From an uncultured Bacteroidia bacterium (GTDB taxonomy: Bacteria; Bacteroidota; Bacteroidia; Bacteroidales; UBA932), in contig CADAIT010000002.1 of NCBI GenBank assembly GCA_902788095.1, positions 73,764 through 137,763 of the forward strand: DNA of 64,000 bases. Direction: 5' to 3'. The notes below the pieces were generated by a model. That model did no database searches and was not told the DNA's origin. It saw nothing but the letters and a program-made list of their open reading frames with translations. This document shows positions 9,158 to 17,243 of this stretch, piece after piece (within the stretch, counting starts at the first letter, position 1; each line of letters starts with the position of its first letter). Both the position numbers and the translations under genes were made by a program.

Positions 9158-9751
9158 TTACCTGGGGGCCACAAACACCGAATCCGCCCTGTCCGTGTAC
9201 AAAATACCCTCCAGGTGATCTATCTCGTGCTGGAAAATGACGGCGGTAAAGCCTTCTACCTCTTCCGTACGCTCTTGGGTGGTGCCAGGTGCTACATAAC
9301 GGATCTGCACCTTGGTATGCCGGGGAACCAGCCCGCGTTTCCCGGGAATGGACAGGCAGCCTTCCGGCCCCACGGCTATCTCCCCGCCCAAACTTTCCAG
9401 GTGCGCGTTCAGATAGCACTCGAAGGGCTCTCCGGGCTTATCGAAGCGTTGCACACACACAATGCGTTTGTTCAGGCCCACCTGCGGCGAGGCAATGCCC
9501 ACGCCGTCCTGGGTGGGATGCTGCACGGTGTAAAGCATTTTGGCCATGAGCACCCGGAGCTCCTGGCTGGAGAGTTCTTCGGCCGTCAAATCCAAGCTGG
9601 GCGTGCGCAGAACGGCGCTGTCCGCATGGATTTGGGTAACGTACATCAAGGAGTCCGAGGTGAGGATAAGTTCTCTCTCCGCAGGTGTGAAGGCACGCGG
9701 CATGCAACTCATCAGCAGTGCCACCAGCATCAGGAATATCAATTTCTTCAT
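9158..9751 (-). CDS. def: Peptide deformylase carrying a lipoprotein signal
   Basis: A 197-residue protein with all three deformylase motifs: GVGIASPQVG (83-92, usually GLAAPQVG), EGCLS (130-134, metal-binding Cys) and QHEIDH (174-179, two metal His and the catalytic Glu). The enzyme removes formyl from nascent N-termini in the cytoplasm. Unusually, the N-terminus is a lipoprotein signal, with MKKL, a hydrophobic stretch and the lipobox LLMSC with Cys16, followed by about 55 extra residues. No internal start close to the usual domain border is obvious. It has its own -7 element upstream. Either the cell has a second, normal deformylase elsewhere, or this one works outside the cytoplasm. Confidence 0.9.
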   Translation of the reverse strand: MKKLIFLMLVALLMSCMPRAFTPAERELILTSDSLMYVTQIHADSAVLRTPSLDLTAEELSSQELRVLMAKMLYTVQHPTQDGVGIASPQVGLNKRIVCVQRFDKPGEPFECYLNAHLESLGGEIAVGPEGCLSIPGKRGLVPRHTKVQIRYVAPGTTQERTEEVEGFTAVIFQHEIDHLEGILYTDRADSVFVAPR

Positions 9752-9774
9752 TTTTGTTTACCCGTTGGTCATTA

Positions 9775-9782
9775 CAAATGTA
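9775..9782 (-). promoter_or_regulatory. -7 promoter element of the deformylase gene
   Basis: TACATTTG on the minus strand, 23 bases before the ATG; no clear -33 box. Confidence 0.5.
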
Positions 9783-9806
9783 AGAATTTTTCCCGGTTTT
9801 GTTCAC

Positions 9807-9891
9807 CTCGTCCTTGTTTTGGCCCTTTTTTGAGGACGAGAGGGTCATTTTACCCTTCTCGTCCTTATTTTGAGGCGTTTTTGAGGACGAG
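9807..9891. repeat. Two tandem copies of a 51-bp unit, each a hairpin
   Basis: CTCGTCCT at 9807-9814 pairs with AGGACGAG at 9833-9840, and the same pair recurs at 9858-9865 and 9884-9891, exactly 51 bases later. The inner T-rich loops and the bases after each hairpin (GGTCATTTTACC and GTTATCATTT) are also similar. Confidence 0.75.
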
Positions 9892-10323
9892 GTTATCATT
9901 TCTCGGTCCTGCCTCCCCTGTCATGCCCCTTGCGACCTCGTCATGCCCGGCAACGACCAGGCTTCATTGCCATACCGAGGCCCCACAGGGCCGAGCGTAT
10001 CTCCTGCCTCACCGCCCTCGTTGCGAAGGTATATCCTACCGCAAAAGGTTGGTCATGTTTTTGTCAAAGGATGGTTTTTGGGGCGCCAACCTTGGACACT
10101 AGGAAGGGTGTTTCCTCCGCTCAGCTGCCGGAAACGGGGCCAGCACCGGTCGCTTGACGGCTAACTCCTCCCTTTTACGGGCACTGCGGCCCGTAACGGT
10201 CGTCAAACACACGCCGTCATGCCCGGCTTTGTGCCGGTCACCGCTCCCTGCACAACCCCACGCGCATCCCCGTTTCCGCCAATTCGCTCCGGAACTCACC
10301 CTTTCCAATCTTGCCAAGCGCAC

Positions 10324-10356
10324 AAAAAAAGCGGAACGCCCGGGTGGACGTTCCGC
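10324..10356 (-). terminator. Rho-independent terminator of the fimbrillin-like lipoprotein gene
   Basis: On the minus strand GCGGAACG (10349-10356) and CGTTCCGC (10331-10338) form a stem around a 10-base loop, followed by seven T (10324-10330). It lies 25 bases after the stop codon. Confidence 0.9.
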
Positions 10357-10380
10357 AGGAAGGAATTTTAATAGTTACTG

Positions 10381-12531
10381 TTAAGGAGTGGTCATGCCAG
10401 AGGCTGTCACATTAACTCCAACAACATAAATACTATTTGTTGTCGTATTGACCGTAAGTGTAATCTGGCCCGATTCCGGATTTGCAATATCGAAAGTACA
10501 GGTATAATTGGCGGTCCGCCCATCACCAGAACCAGCATATGCCCAATTCTCAGAATGGACTGTATTATTACCTATTTTGAGATCCAGTGTACCCCCTCCA
10601 GCAGACTTATTCGTGTTGTATATCACAACCACCTTTGTTACTGCTGTAAACGATTGAACAGTAGTACCATTGGCGCCCGTGGAGTTGCTGGTGACCTGGA
10701 TACCGTCATTATTGAAACCACCGCCATCTTTACCACTGGTCCAATTCGCCTCTGCACCGTTTAACGTCGCAGCCCACTTAGCGGATGTAAATACATAAGT
10801 ATAGACAGATGCTGCACCTGCGCCGGCAGCCTGGTTTACAGTAACTTCCACGTCTGAAGCGCCATCGTAAGACAGCGTAACCTTACCGCTGCGAGCGGCA
10901 GCACCAGCAGCCTGAGCCTCCACAATGAAGGAGACCTCTCCGTCAACGGAACAGTCGATATCTGTAATCCAAGTGACATCAGCAGCTGCAGAAATGCTCT
11001 TTCCGGCGACAGGATTGGCCACGGTGTATTCAATCGAGTAAACGTCTCCTGTGTTGGGGATTTCCATGGGATCGTCGGAAGTAACACTGATTACCGGAGC
11101 GGCCACATACGTACCATAATACTTATAAATGGCGACTGCAGACTGTGAGGCGGAGGCATAACAAGCGAAACAAGAACTGCCGGAATTATACTGCATCACG
11201 TTTCGCGTATTGGTTCCCTGTGCAACAACAGAGGCATTGCCCTCCGTATCGACCGCTATCTTGAAGGAAGCGTTGTCATTCTTGGCATCTTGCGTTTTTA
11301 GATAATTGGAACCACTGGATGCCGCGTAGATATATCCCGTGTCTCCGTTGTCTGCTTTAAAGGCAAACGAATTCGCAACCGTACCTTCCTCCAGGATGAA
11401 CATCTGCACATCGCTTCCGGCAGTGAGCGTGCTATAGACACCATCAGTTGATTTGGTAACGGCCGCCTGATCGCGATTGTTCGTTTTCTGCGTGGTGGAC
11501 ATGGCAAAATCGGAGCCGTTGGCGGCAATCAGCACCCGGTCACCGGCCTTCAGCCATGAAGCGTCCTCTACACGATACCAACCCGTCTTGGAGGTCGGTT
11601 CTGCCAGAGAGACATAGTCATAAGCAAAATTCACCGTCTTGATTTTGCCGGGCTTGAACTCGGTATTGGCGGGAATCGTGATATCTTTTTCGTAACCGTT
11701 GACAGATACTGTCAGGACACCGGCCGAAGCCTGAGTAAACGGTTTGATGGCCACATAGAAATCGGCCGTACCATTTTTGGCGATGGCGGAGCCGCCGCTG
11801 ACCGTCAGATTGGCGGTGCTGCTCACATAGGTGGCTCCACTTTTCGTGAATGCGGGGGTTTCGCCGGAGAAATCGATAAAATAGGTACCGACGATATCCT
11901 CGGGAGCCGTTACGCTGACGGAGGTAACGGTAAGAGCGTCCTCGCCTGCATTGGTAACATGAATTTTAAGGACGGACATAGCCTGCTTCAGGGCTACGGA
12001 AGGCTTAACTTGGGGCGAGACATTTTCCGCTTTGCCGTAGAGCGGGAAATACTTGCCGGCAAGATGAGCCTTGCTGTCGTTCCCCTGCTGTGTCAGGGCT
12101 TTGGCAACCCCGGAACTGACTCCGGAAGTACCCATGGCAATAAAGCCCTTACCGGTATTGACGGGAGCTTCGACATTGCTGTTGTACGGATACAATACCC
12201 ACCAGTCATAATTCTTTTCCGCATCCAGGGCACTGGTCAATTCACCTGTAAAAGAAGTACCGGAAGTAAAGGTGAACACACCAGAAGGTTTCTGATAAGT
12301 ACCCGTAGTACCATTCTCACGATAGAAAACATTCAATTGGTCCTTATCGGCCCAGTTAATGGTTGCACCATCCGTGGTGGTGGTTTTGGTATCCACACCG
12401 GCGGAAAGTTCGAAGGGAACGCCGGGAGTAGCGGGTTCAGCGTCTTTGACGATGACTTCCTGCTTGGCGCAGTTGGTGAAGGCAAGGGCGGCTACGAGCA
12501 TCAGCCCCAGGGAAAATACATGTTTTTTCAT
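10381..12531 (-). CDS. Surface lipoprotein, fimbrillin-like N-terminus with BACON-like domain
   Basis: The start is set at the ATG at 12531 because it gives a perfect lipoprotein signal (MKKHVFSLGLMLVAALAFTNC, Cys21); the longer frame has no signal. The product has 716 residues. Residues about 30-310 resemble Mfa-like/fimbrillin domains: ATINWADKDQLNVFY, WWVLYPYNS and repeated Thr/Ser-rich strands. A middle beta domain follows. A BACON-like domain (VISVTSDDPMEIPNTG, SGKVTLSYDG, VNQAAG) spans about 480-580. A C-terminal beta-sandwich of about 130 residues (YTYVFTSAKWAATLNG) comes last. It is predicted to be surface-exposed and possibly glycan- or matrix-binding. It is preceded by a 59-residue peptide gene, with a 13-base gap. 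Confidence 0.75.
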   Translation of the reverse strand: MKKHVFSLGLMLVAALAFTNCAKQEVIVKDAEPATPGVPFELSAGVDTKTTTTDGATINWADKDQLNVFYRENGTTGTYQKPSGVFTFTSGTSFTGELTSALDAEKNYDWWVLYPYNSNVEAPVNTGKGFIAMGTSGVSSGVAKALTQQGNDSKAHLAGKYFPLYGKAENVSPQVKPSVALKQAMSVLKIHVTNAGEDALTVTSVSVTAPEDIVGTYFIDFSGETPAFTKSGATYVSSTANLTVSGGSAIAKNGTADFYVAIKPFTQASAGVLTVSVNGYEKDITIPANTEFKPGKIKTVNFAYDYVSLAEPTSKTGWYRVEDASWLKAGDRVLIAANGSDFAMSTTQKTNNRDQAAVTKSTDGVYSTLTAGSDVQMFILEEGTVANSFAFKADNGDTGYIYAASSGSNYLKTQDAKNDNASFKIAVDTEGNASVVAQGTNTRNVMQYNSGSSCFACYASASQSAVAIYKYYGTYVAAPVISVTSDDPMEIPNTGDVYSIEYTVANPVAGKSISAAADVTWITDIDCSVDGEVSFIVEAQAAGAAARSGKVTLSYDGASDVEVTVNQAAGAGAASVYTYVFTSAKWAATLNGAEANWTSGKDGGGFNNDGIQVTSNSTGANGTTVQSFTAVTKVVVIYNTNKSAGGGTLDLKIGNNTVHSENWAYAGSGDGRTANYTCTFDIANPESGQITLTVNTTTNSIYVVGVNVTASGMTTP

Positions 12532-12544
12532 AAGGCGTGCAGAT

Positions 12545-12724
12545 TTAAAGCGTAAGACCCATACCATCTCCGGGAAGGCCCAGGAGGCTGTTGAGACTAT
12601 TCAACGGACTTTCTTCATCTTCGAAGCCGCCGATGGTGAAATTGCCGCTTGTACAGATGAATCCCTCGGATTGTACTACGAGGAGTTCTGCTTTTGGAGC
12701 AGTGTAAAAAGATTTTTTGTGCAT
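12545..12724 (-). CDS. Short peptide of unknown function upstream of lipoprotein gene
   Basis: A 59-residue ORF (MHKKSFYTAPKAELL...), ending in GDGMGLTL. It sits 40 bases downstream of a -7 element and 13 bases before the lipoprotein ATG. It has no signal peptide and no membrane helix; after the FYTAP opening there is a short hydrophobic strand with VVQSEG, then a Gly/Asn/Glu-rich tail. The peptide at 16123-16278 has the same opening (PYSAP, VV, LE.G) and the same distance to its own lipoprotein gene. It may be a leader, a chaperone-like partner or a bacteriocin-like peptide; the function is not known. Confidence 0.65.
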   Translation of the reverse strand: MHKKSFYTAPKAELLVVQSEGFICTSGNFTIGGFEDEESPLNSLNSLLGLPGDGMGLTL

Positions 12725-12763
12725 AGTATTATAGTTGGTAAATACAGTTCCTATTTACAACCA

Positions 12764-12771
12764 CAAATTTA
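12764..12771 (-). promoter_or_regulatory. -7 element of the peptide/fimbrillin-like module
   Basis: TAAATTTG on the minus strand in the extended context CGTAAATTTGT that also occurs at 16335 and 22777. It directly follows the terminator of the upstream nuclease gene. Confidence 0.55.
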
Positions 12772-12775
12772 CGAA

Positions 12776-12811
12776 AACTTCCGCAAAGCAGCAAGTGTCT
12801 TCGCGGAAGTT
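12776..12811 (-). terminator. Terminator of the nuclease lipoprotein gene
   Basis: A minus-strand hairpin of 13 pairs including one G-U (12799-12811 with 12776-12788, 10-base loop) followed by TTTTC. It lies 23 bases after the stop codon. Confidence 0.75.
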
Positions 12812-12833
12812 CTGAACCTTTTATCAACAAGCC

Positions 12834-15800
12834 TCAGTACGACTTGAAAGCGGCCCAGTCCGTAGCTGTTTCCGCCGTTGTCTGGAACTGCACGGCCAAA
12901 TGGGTGAAGAAATCAAAACCGGTCCATTCTTCAATCTGGTCCACAGAGGTTACATAAGGCAGGTAGTTGGTGGAGCCATTGTCGTAGTTGTCACGGTGTT
13001 CCAACCAAAAACCGATGGTCGATGCACCGACAACGGAGCCGGCGTTCCACTTCACTTTCAGGAGCACTTTCCAGTAGTAGTTGGGCACCGGAAGCACTTT
13101 TCCGTCACGTGTATTGGTGATGGTCCGGACAATCTCATTGCCGCCTTTCTTGCGGAACGCCGCTCCCGTGACCACGTAAACCGTATCGGCGTTATTGGAA
13201 ACCACGGAACGGACCGCCTCCTCCAGATGGGCCCACACGCCCCCGTTGAAGCCGTGTTGCAGCTGCGGCGTCATGTTGGTGGAATAATAGGTCTGGGCCA
13301 TCATTTCAGGCACGCCGTTACGGTCGGCATTGGCCAGCTGATGGCCGCGTGCGTACAACTGGTTCGCATACGATTCGGAAGCCACATTGACGCCATACCC
13401 CTTATAGACGGACGTTTGCTTGGCCTGCGGGACAACGGGGTCGAATCCCCAGTCCTCGTCACGTCCGGAGCCCAGGTGGTCACGGCACAGCGGATAAGCC
13501 ACCCAGTAGGAGGCATACATGGCAGGGTCATAGAGCATGGAATAGTTGCGCGCCTTCTTGGCATTCATAGTAGCGTAGTGCGTCACCGTGTACAAGTCGT
13601 TCAGGGCCGATGTAGTGGTGCCGGCCATGTTCTCAACGGTATAAGACGGCATCTCCAGCCAGCCACCGGGCGTAAAGGCGGCCTTGGAAAGCGTGGTGAA
13701 ATTGACGATGGGGCCGTAATGCTCCACATAGGTTTGCGTGGAAGTGTCGAATTCCACCACATACGCCTTCACATAATAGGTAGTCTGTTCCGACAGGGAC
13801 GGCAGGGTGCAGGAGAAGTTCCCGGAGGTGGCCACATCGCTGTCTTTGGCCACCACAAACTGCTCCGGATGCACCAGGTTGTTAAGGCTGGCGTATTCTG
13901 TATCCCAGTAGAAACCGGCCTCCAGAATACCGTTGGCAGCATTGCTATAAGAACCTGACAACGTGGCATTTACCGCCTCTATATTCGTGACCGGGCTGGT
14001 GGCGACGTTCGCTTGAGGCAAACCGGATTCCGCCCATTCTATGCGGATTTCCGACACATAGATGACTCCTTTGTTTGACCGGATGCCCACATAATTATAG
14101 TTGTCAGTCAGGACGATTTTCTGACGAACGGGCTCAGTGGAAGAAACGGTAACGGAACCTACTTTGGTTCCCTGCGCAGCAGAATTACCAAATAATTCCC
14201 CGCTTGCATAAGCACTGTTCTTGGCATAAATATCCAGCGTATTGGCCGTTCCGGCAAGAAGCGTAACGGTAACGGAACGAACATAACCTCCCGAGACAGT
14301 GGACCAGATACCGTAGCTGTTATCATTGCTATTCAATTGAATCACCCCATTCCCTTTAGCGTTTTTACCGGCATAGCGGGCAAGGGAATTGAGCGCCAGA
14401 CCGGAGAAATCCGCGTATGTGGTTGATGTAGCGCTGGTCTGGGCTACGGTAATCACGTCAATCTTCATTCCGGCAGGCTGGACACCGGTGGTGAAAACTG
14501 TACCCGCCGTGGGTGTAGAGTGCTGATTGAAATACAAGTCCGCCAGGGCTGTTACCGAATAGGAATAGTTGGTGCCATAGTCCAGCCCCTCCAGGGAAAC
14601 GGACTCATCGGAAACCGTAAGAGAAGTGGATTCGCCGCCTTCCGGCGTATAGGTCACCATATAGGCCACAGCATTTTCCGTCCCGGTCCATGTAATATGA
14701 ACAGTATTTTTCACATGCTCATCCAACTGGGCCGATACACCCGTAGGCGCCTCCAGGGCCGTTCGGGCATCGTTTTTGGCTATTACCGCCACCTTCGCAA
14801 AATTGACCGAGCCGCCGGTCACACGAAGGCAGGCCGTATGCAAATGCCGGTCACTCACGTCCAGGACATACTCCCCTGCTGCATTGGCCGATACGGATTT
14901 ATAGGAAGCAGCCTCCGTACCCGTTGAAGAATCCACAAGGAAAATTTTCCGCGTACTGGCCAGGGACGAAATCGTCACCACCACCCGGTCAATCTCCTCG
15001 CTGAAAACAGGAAGCTGCAGATAATTTCCGTCACTGTTATTGATACCGAAACTACTTGATTGATAATTGATTTTTCCGCTCCACCGGTCTCCGTGCATCT
15101 TTGTGAAAGGGGTCAAATCCGTATAAGTATTGCTCGTGATGCCATTTGCAAAAGCGTCGGATGCGGTAAACTCCGCATAACTCCCTTCATACGCATTTTC
15201 CACTCCTGCGACTTCCGTCAGATTCACGTTGAACTTGGTGAGTTTTCCATCGGCAAATTCCAGCGAACGGCCGGCAGAAGCCAGATTCACTGTTTTTGTG
15301 TAGGTCATGGTTTCCGTGCGCACGCTCACCGTGAAGTTGTCTGTCAGGGTTACGGCCCCCAGACGGAACCACACCACGATTTGTCCGTCGAAAGTCGTTG
15401 CCTGGGCAGGGATGAGTTCCAGGGACATTCCCCCGCTTTCAAAGCCGTCGGAAAGCTCTCCCGTGGCCGGATTCAGCGAATACGCGCCGTGCAGGTTCCC
15501 CTCCGTGGTGGAGAAGGTGATGCGCTGGATGCGCTCCTCCGTTGCGGGCGCTTTGAGCACCATGCGGGCCGTAGCTCCCAAACGCGCGAAACGGGCATTC
15601 AGCTCCGTGGGGCGTTCCGAGGCAAAGTGCTGGTGCTCAGCCAGCAAGATATCGGCACGAAGGTCGAAACTGTTGGCCGGGAAAGTTTGACTGCCGGGCA
15701 GTGTAATCAAGTATTTGTCCCCCTCCTTGGAAAGGGCCGATGCCGGATATACGAAACTGTAGTCGTACGGGGCCTCCGCTTCACCGGAAAGGGACAAACC

Positions 15801-16109
15801 GAAGGTGGCCGTGGCTGCAGGACTGGTGAGCGGCTGCGAGGACACCTTGGGCTGGACGATGCCGTTGCCCACCTCGAAGACGCCCAGGGCATCGCCGGCC
15901 TGCCAGAGAATGCCGTAGGAATCGCCCTGGTCGTCAATGACCGTCCTGGTTGCCGGATCGCCGGCTTTCACCTGCATATAAAAATCGGCGGTTCCGCCTT
16001 GTTCCACAGGGTCGGCGACAAGGGCCGGCTCCTCCTGGATACGGGAGCAGGAAAGGGTGAACAACGCTGCCGCACCCACCCACAACAGGGATTGAAATAC
16101 TTTTCTCAT
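12834..16109 (-). CDS. Lipoprotein with fimbrillin-like and FN3 regions and a C-terminal DNA/RNA non-specific endonuclease domain
   Basis: The start is set at the ATG at 16109, giving a lipoprotein signal (MRKVFQSLLWVGAAALFTLSC, Cys21) and 1091 residues. The N-terminal third resembles fimbrillin-like domains (YGILWQAGDALGVFEV; strands with TRTV). A fibronectin type III domain follows (APTGVSAQL to GTVFTT), then a jelly-roll-like segment and a second FN3-like unit. The last 250 residues match the NUC1/EndA nuclease family: ARGHQLANADR at about 920-930 (His923 as general base; the family motif is usually DRGH), YSTNMTPQ with the metal-binding Asn, then VYVVTG and PNYYWKVLL. It probably degrades extracellular nucleic acid at the cell surface. 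A 51-residue peptide gene precedes it by 13 bases. Confidence 0.8.
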   Translation of the reverse strand: MRKVFQSLLWVGAAALFTLSCSRIQEEPALVADPVEQGGTADFYMQVKAGDPATRTVIDDQGDSYGILWQAGDALGVFEVGNGIVQPKVSSQPLTSPAATATFGLSLSGEAEAPYDYSFVYPASALSKEGDKYLITLPGSQTFPANSFDLRADILLAEHQHFASERPTELNARFARLGATARMVLKAPATEERIQRITFSTTEGNLHGAYSLNPATGELSDGFESGGMSLELIPAQATTFDGQIVVWFRLGAVTLTDNFTVSVRTETMTYTKTVNLASAGRSLEFADGKLTKFNVNLTEVAGVENAYEGSYAEFTASDAFANGITSNTYTDLTPFTKMHGDRWSGKINYQSSSFGINNSDGNYLQLPVFSEEIDRVVVTISSLASTRKIFLVDSSTGTEAASYKSVSANAAGEYVLDVSDRHLHTACLRVTGGSVNFAKVAVIAKNDARTALEAPTGVSAQLDEHVKNTVHITWTGTENAVAYMVTYTPEGGESTSLTVSDESVSLEGLDYGTNYSYSVTALADLYFNQHSTPTAGTVFTTGVQPAGMKIDVITVAQTSATSTTYADFSGLALNSLARYAGKNAKGNGVIQLNSNDNSYGIWSTVSGGYVRSVTVTLLAGTANTLDIYAKNSAYASGELFGNSAAQGTKVGSVTVSSTEPVRQKIVLTDNYNYVGIRSNKGVIYVSEIRIEWAESGLPQANVATSPVTNIEAVNATLSGSYSNAANGILEAGFYWDTEYASLNNLVHPEQFVVAKDSDVATSGNFSCTLPSLSEQTTYYVKAYVVEFDTSTQTYVEHYGPIVNFTTLSKAAFTPGGWLEMPSYTVENMAGTTTSALNDLYTVTHYATMNAKKARNYSMLYDPAMYASYWVAYPLCRDHLGSGRDEDWGFDPVVPQAKQTSVYKGYGVNVASESYANQLYARGHQLANADRNGVPEMMAQTYYSTNMTPQLQHGFNGGVWAHLEEAVRSVVSNNADTVYVVTGAAFRKKGGNEIVRTITNTRDGKVLPVPNYYWKVLLKVKWNAGSVVGASTIGFWLEHRDNYDNGSTNYLPYVTSVDQIEEWTGFDFFTHLAVQFQTTAETATDWAAFKSY

Positions 16110-16122
16110 AGCCGTGTGCCCG

Positions 16123-16278
16123 TTAAAAATCGTCAGGATCATCGATGATGTTGCCGCCGAAAAAAAGCTGGCCGGGGGCATTGCTGTTTCCGAAGTTGCT
16201 GGGGTTCATCAGGCCCGCTTCCAGGCACAATTCCACCACCTGCACCAGCGGAGCGCTGTAAGGAAGGGCTGTATTCAT
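16123..16278 (-). CDS. Short peptide of unknown function upstream of nuclease lipoprotein gene
   Basis: A 51-residue ORF opening MNTALPYSAPLVQVVELCLE and ending GGNIIDDPDDF, with no signal peptide. It resembles the 59-residue peptide at 12545-12724 in its YxAP opening followed by a hydrophobic strand with a conserved Glu and Gly, then an Asn/Gly-rich tail. It has the same 13-base gap to its lipoprotein gene. The tail is strongly acidic. Tandem repeats with ACAAGTTGT palindromes lie just upstream of the ATG. The function is unknown. Confidence 0.65.
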   Translation of the reverse strand: MNTALPYSAPLVQVVELCLEAGLMNPSNFGNSNAPGQLFFGGNIIDDPDDF

Positions 16279-16280
16279 GT

Positions 16281-16319
16281 TACAAGTTGTGATTACAAGT
16301 TGTGATTACAATTTGTAAA
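16281..16319. repeat. Three tandem 13-bp units, possible operator
   Basis: TACAAGTTGTGAT occurs at 16281-16293 and 16294-16306, with a degenerate third copy at 16307-16319. Each of the first two contains the palindrome ACAA-G-TTGT. They lie between two divergent genes and the third overlaps the -33 box of the plus-strand promoter. Confidence 0.7.
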
Positions 16320-16344
16320 TATAGCATTATTTTTCGTAAATTTG
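16312..16344 (+). promoter_or_regulatory. Promoter of the DUF3467-kdsC-maf-mutY operon
   Basis: TTTG (16312-16315), 21 bases, TAAATTTG (16337-16344): a full Bacteroidetes promoter, 22 bases before the ATG. Confidence 0.8.
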
Positions 16345-16366
16345 TACAGTTTAAAGCATAATTACC

Positions 16367-16714
16367 ATGGACAACAATCAGCCTAAACCTCAAAACCAGA
16401 TTCAGTTGGAGCTTAAACCGGAAATTGCCAAAGGGTCTTACTCCAATCTGGCCATCATATCGCATTCCCGCAGCGAGTTCATCATCGACTTTGCCACTAC
16501 CCTGCCCGGGCTGGCCAAACCGGAAATCGGGAACCGTATCATCATGACGCCGGAACACGCCAAACGGCTTATGAATGCCCTGTTCGACAACATTTCCAAG
16601 TATGAGGCCCAGTTCGGCGTCATCGACCTGGGAGGCGGCAAAGGCCCGCAGCAAGGCGGCGGAACGTTCAACCTGGCCGATTTCGGCCCGCTGGGCGGTG
16701 GAAACAAGTCGTAA
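16367..16714 (+). CDS. DUF3467 family protein
   Basis: A 115-residue cytoplasmic protein. The conserved core is QIQLELKPEIAKGSYSNLAIISHSRSEF, then FATTLPG and IIMTPEHAKRLMNALFDNI. The C-terminal 25 residues are Gly-rich. The family is widespread in Bacteroidetes and its role is unknown. It is the first gene after a strong promoter and ends 2 bases before kdsC, so it is probably the leader of a four-gene operon. Confidence 0.88.
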   Translation: MDNNQPKPQNQIQLELKPEIAKGSYSNLAIISHSRSEFIIDFATTLPGLAKPEIGNRIIMTPEHAKRLMNALFDNISKYEAQFGVIDLGGGKGPQQGGGTFNLADFGPLGGGNKS

Positions 16715-16716
16715 CG

Positions 16717-17238
16717 ATGAATCTTTTGAAAATCAAGGCGTTTGCCTTTGACATAGACGGCGTGGCGACGGACGGCGGCGTGTTCTGCGACAGCGACGGC
16801 GACCTGCTGCGCACCTACGACGCCAAGGACGGCTTTGCCATCCGTATGGCCGTCATGAACGGCTTTCCGGTGGGCGTCATTACCGGCGGCAGTTCCGAAA
16901 GCATCCGCAAACGCATGCGCAGCAGCGGTGTAAAACCCGAAGACGTTTTTCTTCACTGCCGGGACAAGCGGGAGCAGTTCCACCTGTTTTGCGAGCGGTA
17001 CAAACTGCAGCCGGAAGACGTCATGTACTTTGGGGACGATGTTCCGGACATGGACGTGCTTGCGGAATGCGGCTGCGGCGTGTGCCCGGCCGATGCCGTG
17101 GAAGAAGTAAAAGCCATCGCGGACTGGATATCCACCCGTCCGGGCGGCAAGGGCTGCCTTCGCGAATGCATCGAGGGCACCCTCCGTGCACAGGGGAAAT
17201 GGGTATTCGACGCCGGCGAATACAAACGCAAATTCTAA
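16717..17238 (+). CDS. kdsC: KDO-8-phosphate phosphatase, HAD superfamily
   Basis: A 173-residue HAD phosphatase without a cap domain, as in KdsC, which makes KDO from KDO-8-P for lipopolysaccharide core. Motif I is FDIDGVATDG (nucleophile and acid Asp), motif II VITGGSS, the Lys is within CRDKREQF, and motif IV is YFGDDVPDMD. The Gly-rich GGKGCLRE near the C-terminus is typical of the family. Other C0-type HAD sugar phosphatases look similar, but length and motifs favour KdsC. Confidence 0.88.
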   Translation: MNLLKIKAFAFDIDGVATDGGVFCDSDGDLLRTYDAKDGFAIRMAVMNGFPVGVITGGSSESIRKRMRSSGVKPEDVFLHCRDKREQFHLFCERYKLQPEDVMYFGDDVPDMDVLAECGCGVCPADAVEEVKAIADWISTRPGGKGCLRECIEGTLRAQGKWVFDAGEYKRKF

Positions 17239-17243
17239 GGACG

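Larger units (their letters stand above)
9752..10323. other. Long non-coding stretch
   Basis: About 570 bases with no credible gene on either strand; open frames here lack coding character, start context and family resemblance. It holds a two-copy 51-bp hairpin repeat (separate entry), a hairpin at 10175-10196 (8-bp stem) nested in a wider TTGACG/CGTCAA pair (about 10154-10206), and two copies of the 13-mer CGTCATGCCCGGC near 9939 and 10217. The composition shifts to C-rich after 9900. It may be decayed sequence or dispersed intergenic repeats. Confidence 0.6.

Noticed and set aside
9807..9891. CRISPR array fragment
   Set aside because: Only two units, with loops that are similar rather than unique spacers, and no cas genes nearby.
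9752..10380. Several open frames of 70-150 codons on both strands
   Set aside because: They overlap each other and hairpin repeats, have no family likeness and lack promoter or start context.
16281..16319. CRISPR-like tandem repeat
   Set aside because: The units are contiguous with no spacers and only three copies; no cas gene is present.
16989..17243. Longer maf start at 16989
   Set aside because: It lies wholly within kdsC in another frame; the ATG at 17244 starts the conserved Maf domain at the normal place.
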